Shown piece by piece: positions 45,801 to 54,173 of a stretch of DNA of 64,000 nt (position 1 is the first letter of the stretch; the number at the start of each line of letters is the position of its first letter). Under the pieces are notes generated by a model. It saw nothing but the letters and a program-made list of their open reading frames with translations. It searched no databases and was not told the origin of the DNA. The DNA comes from Tribonema minus (Eukaryota > Sar > Xanthophyceae > Tribonematales > Tribonemataceae), in contig JAFCMP010000445.1 of NCBI GenBank assembly GCA_017506865.1, positions 620,001 to 684,000 on the forward strand. The letters run 5' to 3'. A program made the translations under genes and the position numbers.

Positions 45801-48624
45801 TTGACCACACAGTGGTTACAAGCGGCTGCGGCTTAGGTTCGTTGCACAGCGGTTACAAGCGGTTGCGATTGGGGTGAGACAATGGCCATTACACATCGGC
45901 CATGTGGGGGTTGCACACTGGGAGGCCATCAGTCCAAGGACAGCAGTGAACGGGCATCAGTCAGACGACAATTAGGGCAGCAGCACTCGTCTAGCCATAC
46001 CATAGTACACACACACCATACCCGTACCCACACCAATACCATACCATACCATACCATACATACCTCGTCCTGGTGCGCCCTCTCATACACCGCTTGCCAC
46101 AGCCCAGAAAGCAGGGCAAAAAATGCTCGCCATCAGCCACAGCATTGCTCAACGCACGATGGGTGGCGGTGTCGTACATCGTCAATTCAAGACCGGTCGC
46201 TGCAATAGCCCTCATGAAGCTGTACTTCCAATGAGTTGACTCGCTCATACCGTTCATCCAACCATGCATTCATTCATTCACCCACGTGTGTTCATCTCGA
46301 CAGTGCACCGTCAACCCCCCCTTAAAAAAAAACGGTAGCCTCCATATGAATCCCGTCTGTCGCATGCAGTCACTCACTCATATCGTTCATCCATTCACTC
46401 ATTCACTCACGTGTGTATTCATCTCAACACTGCCGTAAACCGTCAACCCAAACCCCACCGCCGCGATGGCCCACATGAGCCCGAACACAATCGCCGCCCC
46501 CCCCGCGCCTGGCCTCTTGGCCTTGGTCGCGTGGCAGCAGTTCGCTGCGCATTGGTGCAAGAAAGGGGGGGGAGGCAGGCATTGAGATGAGCAATGTCGG
46601 CCTTAGTTGGCAATAGTGCAGCAAAACGCGTGTGTTGCAGATTGAGGTGGGCGCGAGCGACGTTCGGCAGCGCCGTGGAGTCACCAATCGCTGGGAGGGG
46701 CAGACAGGGGAGGGGGGGGGGGGGGGGGGGGGGACAGGCAGGCGTCGTCGCGTTGAGCACCAGTGCTGTAGTTTAGAACGGGCAGTTGTGCAACAGGCAC
46801 TCGATGAGCGTAGTCAATGGTGATGTCCGGGGGCGCAGTGCGCATTGCGCCCTTCGGGAGGCGGTCGAGCGGTCTGCTGCACTGCGGGCTTGCAGACTCT
46901 GACTCTGACCCTGACTCTAGCCGCACCCCGCAGAGCACGCGAGCGGCGCGAGACTGACGCTCGCCCTAGCCCTGAGCAGACACCAGCCTGCCCCGCTCTC
47001 ACTCCGAAACGTCTAAGCAGAAAGGCAGCGGCGGCATATCACGTCAGCAAAGCCCGTGGGCGCCGGGCATCCCCCAGGGGATGTGACACCGGCGTAACCC
47101 ACTAGCATCAGCGCTCAGCCAGCACACACGATGTCAGTGCTCAGTCAGAGCCTGTGACAGCGCACAGCTCAGCTCATTGAGGTTGTTGCGGAGATTGGGC
47201 CCTGCTGAGCGCTGACGTGCCCGCTCCAGGTGCATCCTAACCATTCAATGGTTGCTGCTGGCAAACACATGCACCAATCGTCTTGCTCCGATGTTCCTCC
47301 GGCGTCGAATCCAGTCAGCAAGCATCCTGGGGTGACTGGCGTTCCCGAGGTATGTACAGCTGCTGCGCTACCCTCGCCACCGGGCCTGCCGCCGCCCGCA
47401 TCCGCCGCAAACAAGCAAGCGCAAGCGCCAACAGCAGCAGATAACGCAGCGGCACTGACCCCGCCTGAGCACCACCCTGCCCTGACTGAGCCTTGGCGAA
47501 AGGTGGGCCTGTGGCAACGGACGCTGAACACATGCATCTCTATACACCAGTCGTGTACACTACTTCTAAACCCTAACCCTCACCCTAACCCTTGACTGCC
47601 GACTGCCTCAAACCATACCGTAGGCTGTTCGCATCTACAGTACACTGCGCGTACAGGTGGCACATGCGGCACAAACGGCAGGTATGGTCACCGCGCCCTC
47701 CAGTACCTCGACTCTCACTCCGACTCTCCCTCAACCATGTCTTTGACTCACACGAACCCCTCAACCCTAGACCTGGCCAGACCTCATCCAGCTGTGCAAG
47801 ACGTGCGCTGGCAGCGCAGGCAGGAGCACAGCAGCTTCAACTCAACGTTTATTCCTATGACAGCCAGAGTGTGGCCCGCCCGCGCGCCCAGCCGCACATC
47901 TTCAACTTCTGGATCCCACTTCAACTGTGGCCATGACAGTAGGTACCAATGCGGCCGTGGGGAGGGAGGCGCAGCACACAGCTGACCCTTCCAATCCCAG
48001 CTGCAACTTCAACTCTACAAGTTGAAGTTCATGCCCAGCGCGGAGCGTCGCCTCACCTCGCCGCCCGATGTACGCGTATGAGAGCGGCGCAAACAGCACG
48101 CACAGCACGCCGACGCCGGCGATGATGCCCATGCCCGTGATCCCCTCGAGCTCGCAGTCATCAATCGTCATGTTTAAGTCTGACCCTCCTACTACCCGTG
48201 AAGTGCATTTGTGACAACTTCAACTACTGGCCCTCAGGATTTTGTAGCAGTCTACTCCTACTACTGTTGGAGGTTATTGCGACTGCAACTTGAGCCCTTG
48301 CCCCCAACAAGGCTTTTTGGCTGACCTGCCCGCTGGTCAAGTTCAGTTGTGACTTTGTCTTGAAGTACAGGCCCAGCACGGAGCGTCTCACCTCGCCGCC
48401 CTATGTACGTGTACGCGAGCGGCGCGAAGAGCAGGCACAACATGCCGACGCCGGCGATGATGCCCATTCCCGTGATGAGCCCCTTCTCGTAGCTGTCGCT
48501 CGACTTGTCAAAGTCGTTGTCGCGCACCGCGCTGAAGAGCGCGTGGTTGCGGTCCGCGCTGCTCGACGGCGCGTACATTGGGGGTATGTAGGTTTCCGTG
48601 CCCGTCGGCACGAAGCCGTCCCAC
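33890..48624 (-). CDS. Tweety-like five-TM membrane protein, copy 1 (N-terminus missing)
   Basis: Exons in order of transcription: 48624-48392, 46544-46411, 45532-45460, 43990-43767, 42467-42338, 41646-41495, 38714-38655, 37849-37745, 36734-36570, 35196-35017, 33985-33890. Together 1552 nt, phases consistent, 516 residues plus a split first codon; one upstream exon is missing. Hydrophobic helices: GMGIIAGVGMLCLLFAPLAY (TM1); FGLMWAIAAVGFGLTVYG (TM2), preceded by CC and a basic stretch; VIAVVATIFGACMLIYLATA (TM3); VTVTSLILMWALFTAAIGSA (TM4); ALGFMMAGLGLLTLGLMLAI (TM5). Between TM2-TM3 and TM4-TM5 lie Cys-containing, predicted extracellular regions (GGDFCQDPDANT, EDFSCRTINGLY, TGCRDIN). The 2-2-1 spacing and length match Tweety/plant Tweety-like proteins; the name rests on topology, not residue-level proof. 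The C-tail is acidic (TPRDDDHETTDSSPNEG). The 41495 donor is GC. Confidence 0.65.
34066..34450 (-). repeat. Intron-internal duplications before the last exon, copy 1
   Basis: Two pairs of direct repeats: 34066-34110 with 34400-34446 (both contain GGGAACACA-CAGTC and GCGGCGCA), and 34179-34216 with 34258-34305 (ATCGCGCACAAGCAGTGGCA). G homopolymers on the + strand, that is C tracts in the transcript, separate them. Confidence 0.75.
34800..34835 (-). repeat. 3'-edge echo of the TM5 exon, copy 1
   Basis: CCCATGCCGGAG followed by GTACGCATCGC on the minus strand repeats the exon end at 35017 (CCCATGCCGGAG followed by GTACGCATTGT). Confidence 0.8.
35330..36005 (-). repeat. Five 5'-edge echoes of the TM5 exon, copy 1
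   Basis: Copies of the acceptor plus the exon start (TGCRDINAALGFMMAGLGLL) near 35340-35388, 35505-35563, 35675-35725, 35825-35868 and 35970-35995. They read, for example, TGCRDINAALGSVMVGLGLL, TGCRDISAALGFMIAG, MGCRDITAALDSMMAGLGLL and GCRDVNAALGFMLTG. All lie upstream of the intact exon (35196-35017) and weaken with distance. Confidence 0.9.
36240..36569 (-). repeat. 3'-edge echoes of the 36734-36570 exon
   Basis: Pieces of the exon end (peptide DFSCRTINGLYVDAVYE and donor) recur near 36260-36290, 36370-36415 and 36478-36512. The last retains the donor and AVYE codons (GCTCACCTCATAGACGGCGT on the + strand). A CAAGGCACTTCTGGAAGCGAG-type intron segment is repeated with them. Confidence 0.75.
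36910..37470 (-). repeat. 5'-edge echoes of the 36734-36570 exon
   Basis: CCACGAGGCGGTTCTGCGCA at 36920-36940 and CCACGAAGGCGGTTCTAGGC at 37411-37430 on the + strand repeat the exon start and acceptor at 36723-36740, together with the GTTATGCA-containing intron flank. Both lie upstream of the intact exon. Confidence 0.75.
38200..38654 (-). repeat. Three 3'-edge echoes of the 38714-38655 exon
   Basis: ACTCACCACGTAGAAG-like donor edges recur near 38203, 38312 and 38487, inside a unit of about 165-180 bp containing GGTACCTACCTGCCCCGCAG and GAGCACTGACTG (units near 38225, 38405 and 38569). All are downstream of the intact exon. Confidence 0.8.
39520..40010 (+). mobile_element. Degenerate Copia-gag-like fragment, + arm
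   Basis: Inside an intron of the Tweety-like gene, on the opposite strand. Pieces read SQAWQLLLNR (39600-39630) and then VLEELFTKISDIVKHSFYWP and IDDDWLIGITIR (39805-39910), followed after an in-frame TGA by VTALSDAYAELTAVLDSAD. The order W..L.., then the ELFTKISDIV-like helix, then IDDDWL resembles the UBN2/gag region of Ty1-Copia retrotransposons. It is short, broken, and has no protease, integrase or reverse transcriptase nearby. The family name is an inference from residue pattern only. Confidence 0.4.
40060..40339 (-). mobile_element. Degenerate Copia-gag-like fragment, - arm
   Basis: Inverted, diverged copy of the + arm. The minus strand reads EELFTEMSDIMKHLSHWLAL and IDNDWLISTTIR, then TGA, then VSALLDAYAELTAV. 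The two arms form an inverted repeat with a short centre. The TGA sits at the same codon in both, so it predates the duplication or was copied with it. Confidence 0.4.
40740..41215. repeat. Diverged direct duplication in the Tweety-like intron
   Basis: A segment with GGAATTTCA...TCATGCCAGCCCCT and, further on, CCGGTGATG/CCAGTGATG...GACGGC(A/G)CAGC(T/G)GCTCAC occurs at about 40795-41020 and again at 41100-41210. I see no coding edge in it. Confidence 0.6.
41280..41494 (-). repeat. 3'-edge echoes of the TM4 exon with GC donors
   Basis: CTTGCCTGACAGAAGTCGC-like edges recur near 41345, 41400 and (weaker) 41290 on the + strand, matching the exon edge at 41491-41508. On the minus strand each reads GACTTCTGTCAG (or a variant) followed by GCAAG, so the non-canonical GC donor was duplicated with the edge. 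The GGGCTTGACTGCAACTA motif is also tandemly repeated (41453-41490). Confidence 0.8.
41735..41812 (-). repeat. 5'-edge echo of the TM4 exon, copy 1
   Basis: GCGGCGAACGTCCCGTCGCG, CCGCTTGAAGAT and the acceptor flank TTTCCCTGGTGCGG repeat 41607-41655. The homologous stretch runs into a G homopolymer (41816-41842). Confidence 0.85.
42240..42337 (-). repeat. 3'-edge echo of the TM3 exon, copy 1
   Basis: GAGCGAACGCGCACCTTTCAAG at 42274-42295 repeats the intact donor edge at 42325-42345 (CTGAGCGAACGCGCACCTTT). A weaker one lies near 42230-42250. Confidence 0.8.
42655..42705 (-). repeat. 5'-edge echo of the TM3 exon, copy 1
   Basis: The minus strand reads acceptor GCGCAGTCGCAG, then QNASDGIDASQA, against TQNVADGIDDSQA at the start of the intact exon (42467). 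It lies upstream. Confidence 0.85.
42845..43675 (-). repeat. Six 3'-edge echoes of the 43990-43767 exon
   Basis: Copies of the exon end (AVAALAASDNFNDAIRM plus a GTGAG donor) lie near 42850-42915, 42993-43015 (short), 43112-43180, 43249-43310, 43402-43470 and 43599-43670. Minor changes are seen (AASDHFNDAIRM, AASDNFIDAIRM, AASDNFNDAIWT, AASNNFNDAIRM). Each unit carries CTTCAA/TTGAA-rich intron. All are downstream of the intact exon. Confidence 0.9.
44115..44950 (-). repeat. Two 5'-edge echoes of the 43990-43767 exon, split by a TIR element
   Basis: GTCTGCGCCGCCGCGTGCGC near 44124-44143 and GTCTGCGCCGCCGCGTCCGC near 44841-44860 repeat the exon start at 43967-43986. The second copy extends about 100 bp into the intron flank (CATCGCATGGGCAGCAAAGA... 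against CATCGCATTGGAGCAGAGAA). The 533-bp element at 44205-44737 sits between them. Confidence 0.8.
44205..44737. mobile_element. Terminal-inverted-repeat element, 533 bp, no transposase
   Basis: The left end 44205-44243 starts TACCGTCTTGTGCCTAATTA. The right end 44699-44737 is its reverse complement with 2 mismatches in 39 bp. If the terminal TA pairs are counted as target duplication, the element begins CCGTCTTG and is flanked by TA. The interior is less GC-rich than its surroundings. It contains an 81-codon + strand open frame (44455-44700) rich in hydrophobic residues, probably chance. It looks like a non-autonomous DNA transposon (MITE class); the superfamily is not determined. Confidence 0.75.
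45270..45320 (-). repeat. 3'-edge echo of the 45532-45460 exon
   Basis: TTGAGCTTGCGTGAGGAGCG, then TCGCTACCTGC, repeats 45476-45506 on the + strand (peptide VATLLTQAQQ on the minus strand). Here the donor side has decayed. Confidence 0.8.
45775..45895 (-). repeat. 5'-edge and flank echoes of the 45532-45460 exon
   Basis: GGCCTGCGGTTGACCACACA, then GTGGTTACAAGCGG (45790-45823), and TTCGTTGCACAGCGGTTACA... (45838-45870) repeat the acceptor region GACCTGCGGTTCGCCACACA, then GCGGTGACAAGCGG, at 45531-45565. Confidence 0.75.
46030..46065. repeat. (ATACC)n pentanucleotide microsatellite
   Basis: About five copies of CCATA/ATACC, within a longer stretch of CCATAC/CACACC-like simple sequence from about 46008. 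Confidence 0.85.
46264..46320 (-). repeat. 3'-edge echo of the TM2 exon, copy 1
   Basis: CACCCACGTGTGTTCATCTC, then GACAGTGCACCGTCAACCC, on the + strand repeats the intact exon edge at 46405-46449 (CACTCACGTGTGTATTCATC, then TCAACACTGCCGTAAACCG). It lies downstream. Confidence 0.8.
48035..48180 (-). repeat. 3'-edge echo of the TM1 exon, copy 1
   Basis: On the minus strand this reads GITGMGIIAGVGVLCVLFAP, then LSYAYIGRR, then GTGAGG. It is an almost full-length copy of TM1 with only a few conservative changes from the intact exon (GLITGMGIIAGVGMLCLLFA, then PLAYTYIGRR). No acceptor is evident before it. It could be an alternative 3' exon part, or a recent echo. Confidence 0.85.
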
Positions 48625-48684
48625 CTGACGGTGATGCGCGGCGGCGCGGGGGAAGAGGGGGGGGGGGGGGGTCAGTAGCTGTAG

Positions 48685-48850
48685 GAAACTGTCATTGCAC
48701 GAGTCACCCCAGCTGGCGGTGATGCGCGGCGGCGGCGCGCGGGGGGGGCGGGGGGGGGTGTTAATTGGTGTGTCAGTACCACGAGGAAAGCGCTTCTGTG
48801 GGAAACTGTCTTTAACGAGGCATCCCACCTAGCGGTCATGGGAGGCGGCG
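48685..48850 (-). repeat. Two 5'-edge echoes of the TM1 exon, copy 1
   Basis: The acceptor and exon start (GCATCACCGTCAG then GTGGGACGGC at 48624) recur as GCATCACCGCCAG then CTGGGGTGAC (about 48711) and ATGACCGCTAG then GTGGGATGCC (about 48826). Repeated flanks include GGAAACTGTC. G homopolymers on the + strand follow each. Confidence 0.8.
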
Positions 48851-51800
48851 GCGTGCCGAGGGGAGGGGTGTGGGGGGGTAGGGGGTCAGTAATTGTGAGA
48901 AACTGTCATGGCACGGACGCAGCGCCTCCGTAAGGCAGCTTTTGAACAGACACCAACAGGCTGCGCATCTAGATGTAGCTCCTGTTCTCTAGAGACAGCG
49001 TCAGGTGGCTTCCTCGGCAGGCTTACGGTTATCACATCACCAGACTTCAACGATCAAGCACGATTGGACTGCGCAAGGCGTTTGGCCACACGTGTCCGGC
49101 CATGTTGGGAAGTTGCTCCACCCCGTGAGCAGCAAACGGCAGGGCGATTACTATCAGTGTTCAATTACTGCGTCACGCCGCCAATGTCATCCCAAGGTGA
49201 GCTAGGGTGGTGAAGTCAGTCTCTGTGACAGTGCCGACTTACTGGTTGTATGGCAAAGCCGCAGCGCAGAATGCCGCGCGCACCAGCTGCAGATACGCGT
49301 GCGTGTGCCTCGGCTGGCACGCAGTCAAACGACCAGATGCCTGAGGCGATGCATCGGCACCGGCTATGCACGGCCAAACACACCCCAGGTCCCCCACAAT
49401 CAGGTCAAGGCGCTAGTTCAAACGCCTGCCTCATTATGCAACAACATCAGTTTGTCGGGTGGCGGCAACGCAAGCATCGGCGCATCCTGTCAGCACTGCT
49501 TCGCGCCGTCGTTCGTCGGTTACACGCAACTGTCCGCAACTGCCTGCCGCCAAATCTGATTCAGGTCATCGCGCACAGTTACGTAACTGCCTGCCGCCAA
49601 ATCTGATCACGTCATCGCGCACAGCCGCCTACGCCGCGTGTGCAAAAGCGCGGTATCAGGAGGCGGCGAGCGCCGGCAGCCGACGGCGGCACAGCTCAGT
49701 GCTCAGCTCCTGAGCGCATGGTCTTCGCCAGCGGCAGAGGAGAGTCACTCAGCGCGCCCAACCCTAACCTAAACCTACTCCTGACCCTAACCCTGAGCCG
49801 AGCCCGCGGTACTAAAAGGGTTGTGGCAGGGGCGGTGGTGACCTCTTGGGCGCTTGTCGGATGTGCGTGTCAGCGCTCAGCTCGGGCGCGACGTGTGGCT
49901 CACGCGTCGGCAGCAGCGGCAGGCCTCGGCCTCCGCCCGATCCCGACTCTGACGTCAACCGACCCAAGCCGCGGTCTTCCCGTCCCGACTCTGACGTCAG
50001 CCCCAACCCTAGCAGTGGTCGTAACACTGCAGCGAGTCCGCGGTCTGCGCGCACACAGGCTGCGTGCTGTGGCGACTGCCGCCTTGCCAGCAGCTCAGGT
50101 GTCAGCAGCACCAGCAGAGGCAAGCGAATCAGCGCGCGGCACCAGACCCGGATTGGGGTAGACGGGGGACGGCAGTACCCGTGGGTAGCAAGAGCTGTGG
50201 TGGAGTCGGGCTCTCAGTGAACAGTGGCTAGCTATGAGCATACGCAAAGAACTTCAAAAGGAGGCGTCGCAGGTGCACAGTGTCATGCTGCGCGTACGCT
50301 TCCGTTGTCCGCAAGCGCGACTCGTGAATGAGTCAGGGTAGAATCAGCGTGAGAGGCCGGTGTGCGGCAAGCTGCCGGCGTGTCCCCGCCTGAGGGCAGC
50401 GTGATGATGAGTGCACTTGAAGTTACGGAGTATGAAACTTCAAGTGTGGTTGCGCGCATCAGCTGCTGCAGCCCTCACGGAAGACCTGACAAAAATCATC
50501 TGACGCAGGTCTGATGTGGGGGCACATGGAGGCCAGAGCCATCAGAGTGATACAGGGATATGACCGGCCGGCGTTGTGAATGAATGAATGAGTGCATGAA
50601 TTAGTGGCTCTGTCATGACCACTGTTTCCGCCTGACCGCGTGCAGACTGGCTGATCACTCAAGAAGATTCATCAGACTCCTCCAATTCATGAACACATGC
50701 CGCAGGTGTTCATGGCCGCAGTTTGTACGGGCAACGCATGACCAGCAGAGGCAATGCCTGCTGCTTCCCGGACGGTTGGGGGTGAGAATTTACACTAGGT
50801 ATACTAGGCAGGGGACCAACAATAGAATGTAGCCATATTGCCTTCCTATGTGAGTGAGCCATGCAGACATAGGAGGGTCTATAGTGTATGTGCTCTCGGC
50901 AACAGCCCCCGTGACGTGCCCCAATGTGCTGCGATGGCTAGCAGGCATCGAGCTACATGGCAGGTGTTGAGCACTCCTGGTGACAAGGGCTTGTGCACAG
51001 GTTTGCGAGTCTGCACTGACTGAGGACATGACGATCAGAAACGCACTGGCATTCTGTTGATCGCTGTTGCGCTTGAGGTGGTGTTCAGATGAATAGAGCG
51101 CAACAAGGTTCTGACACCTCCAATCATTAGATCCTCTGTTGCGCCCTCGTCTCAGACCACGCAAGCTCTGCAATCTGCAGGCATCGATTTTAGTCGGCAC
51201 TGGGATGAAGGGCCTGCACGTACCTTTGGCACTCGAGAACACGTGTGATGTTCATCGTCACTGCAGCAAGCGCCTGCGCATTCCGTCAGCGGTGCTGCAG
51301 GTCATCGGCAATTGCTTGAGGTAGTATGTTTCACTTCGTGTAACTCTCGACAGCACCCGTATTCTAGCTCTGACTGACACATTGTGTCAACTATCTACTG
51401 TTGGGGCGATTGGAACTCTCATCACCATCACCACCACCCCACAGGCCCACCACTGTTCACCACCTGAATTGGTTGCATCTGCTGTACAGCACAAATCTAT
51501 AGATACTTTTGAGTTTGCCTGATGGTTGAGAGACGTAAGAGTTGGCCGTGGTAAGATTGAAAGCAGCGTTGAAATTCATCCAATGATGCTATATTGCTTC
51601 GCTGGTGGGAAAGTGGTGTGTCCACACAACACAGAGGTGCGACATTCCTCGGTCTTTCACTGCCCATCGACATGCCCTCGAGGTACACGAGGAACCAGAT
51701 GGAGGAGGTGGCATGGTCTTCCGTTGGCATTGCACACATTTCAAAGTTGACTGCATAGCTAGCATTCAACTTGCTTTCGTATGCGGAGGGCCAGTTACGT

Positions 51801-52106
51801 TACGTCGTGGGCGAAAAGTGCCGAAGACGTTTGATCATCGAGGAAGCTCCCGCCGTCGGCCTAGGCAACGGAGCTGACACTCCAATGTGAACATAAGCAT
51901 TCAGCGACTATTTGTGAGTATAGAGACCGCATCCACTGTGGTATTGCCATTTCATTTCGACCACAAATTATTATGTGCAGAAAAGCTCATCGAATCAGCG
52001 CAGGTGCTACTGGTGTCGCTGCAGCGACCACCACATGTGGTGGTGCAGAGGCTGACCGAGGGTTTGCAACACCTGTGTGAATAATAACTTTGAATAACAT
52101 TGATGA

Positions 52107-53424
52107 TTGCACCAGCCATCCGCATACGCCAGGCGCAATCACAGCTGTGCCAAGAAAGCCGAATGGATCACGAATCGGCAATCTCTGCCGATCCTGCACC
52201 CGCGCAGTGTCTTCGCTCGGATGACGGCCAGCCTCAAGGATCGAGCACCAATTTCGCTGACTTACCATCTGTCTGGAGCTGCTTGCACTGCCAAGGTGCG
52301 CGCCATGGCGCCGCGGCCGCTCGACACTTCGCACCCCTCGCTCGCCCAATCTCCACCCTGTCCGTTGCGTCTCAGCTTCGCCCACCGCCCTCGCCCTCCA
52401 GCTGGCACGTTGCCGCACGCCAATCGGTGTTGAATTGCAAGCCAGCCAGAGCGCCTCAGTGTACGGTGCTGCCTACACGCGATGTGGGGCGCAGCACTGT
52501 CCTTTCGCAAGCCTCGCCAAAGTTGAATTTTCGTGTTTGAATTTCAGTGATCGAGCATTGTACTACAGTACTGGTAAACCATTACGTTGCAGAGAGCAGT
52601 CAAGATTGAGAAGTGCTTCGGCAGCGCTAACGGTGGCGTCTGCTTCGAATGCCCACACAAGCAGGGCTCACCGCGCTGCCTGGACTCTCTATTTTTGTTG
52701 CGACACACCGTCAGCATCGTGGTTGGACGCCACAGTGGACACTCTCCCGGAAAACGTGAGCCTGGTCCACCGTATTCTCATCGAGAAGAGCGCCGGCCTC
52801 GTGGGTCCCCAGGCTATCGTGTGCGCCCAGGTATGGCCGTGCAATGCATCGGTACCTGTACGACATTGGTGATGTGGAGAGTCCACTGGAGACTGGGGTT
52901 GCGCCAGTCACCGGATGTGTTTAAGCCGTGAATGTCATGTCGCTGTTGACCCAACCCGCTCCCACATCGACCCAGCAGCTGCCTCTGCGGTGCCATGAGA
53001 AAGGGTGTGCCCCCTGAAACCTCCCACACACATGAGAAGGGTGCACCCACATGGTTGGCAGGTACAGTATTGCAGTAGTGGTCGGAGTCCGAGCCGCTCC
53101 GAAGCGGCAGCAGTGGCAGGCCGCGCTGCCACCCCGGCGGCGGGAAGTGCTACCAGATCAGTGACAGTCGCTGCAAACGGTGCAGCCCGTCCAGTGCTGG
53201 CCGACAATGGTGCAGCCAATCTGGCGATCGCGACACACGGCGCACCTGCACTTGCCAGTGGACCAGCGGCCGTGGCGGCAGCGGCACCAGCAGCAGCGGC
53301 AGCGCACAGCGCAAATACTAGGGGCACCACTAGCTGCCCTAGCGACAAGCCTTTGGGCAGCGCCAGCAGCACCAATGGCTGCCGGTCCGGGAGCTGTTGC
53401 GGGCGCTGGCAACACAGCTGCTCC

Positions 53425-53455
<31 letters not shown>

Positions 53456-54173
53456 AACAGGGACAGCGGCAGCAGGCGGCGTCTCAGTTGGTGCGACCGC
53501 AGTAGCGCCAACGGTGACGGCAGCGGCCAATGTGGCAGGCGCCGCAACTGCCTCAGCGGCAGCAACCAGCAGCACTACTGTAGCATCGGCGGCGGCAGGC
53601 CACAGCGGGCGGTCCGGCTGCTGCTTCAGCGCCTGCAGCAGCAGTGGGTGCTATGCATTCCCCCCCAGCAATGGTACAAGGCGCAGAGGCAACAGGAATG
53701 GTGCACCTGCTCCTCATGCAGACAATTGCCACAGCTGCCGCATACGTGCGTGCGGCAACAGGTGACAAGCTGGAACTTCTGCTGCCAGCAGCCCTATCGC
53801 CGCTGCAGCAGCAGCAGCCACCTGTGCAGCAACCGCCGCCCCCAGTTGTGTCGTCAGCGTCCCCTGCACAGCAACAGGCCAGGCAGCATCGGGAGGCACC
53901 GACGCCAGCCCCGCCGCCAGTACAGCAGCAGGAAGCATGTGGCGGGGGGCTGGAGCTGTGGCTGGAGCTGCAGATGCTGCGCATGATGGTGTACTTGATG
54001 TCATCGGTCTACAATGGCAGTGCAGCGAGAGATGCCTGGCCAAGAGTGCGCTTGCGGACACCGTCGACACCGTGCTAGTGCATATGGCGGAGGCGGATCT
54101 GCAACAGCTGGCGCAGGGCACGCAGCGCATGCAAGCACTTGCTCGATTCCAGTCGCAGCGCCACATGCACTAG
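52107..54173 (+). pseudogene. Possible decayed Ala/Gln-rich coding sequence
   Basis: Consecutive + strand pieces look protein-like but need frame changes: SLPILHPRSVFARMTASLKD (52180-52240), YSTGKPLRCREQ (52560-52600), NVSLVHRILIEKSAGLVGPQ (52755-52815), an Ala-rich block (53100-53620), GDKLELLLPAALSPLQQQQP (53760-53820), and VHMAEADLQQLAQGTQRMQA then LARFQSQRHMH and a stop at 54173. No family is recognised. It could be a dead mobile-element gag-like gene or an ordinary pseudogene. The CAG/GCN bias alone can make poly-Ala and poly-Gln frames, so confidence is low. Confidence 0.25.
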
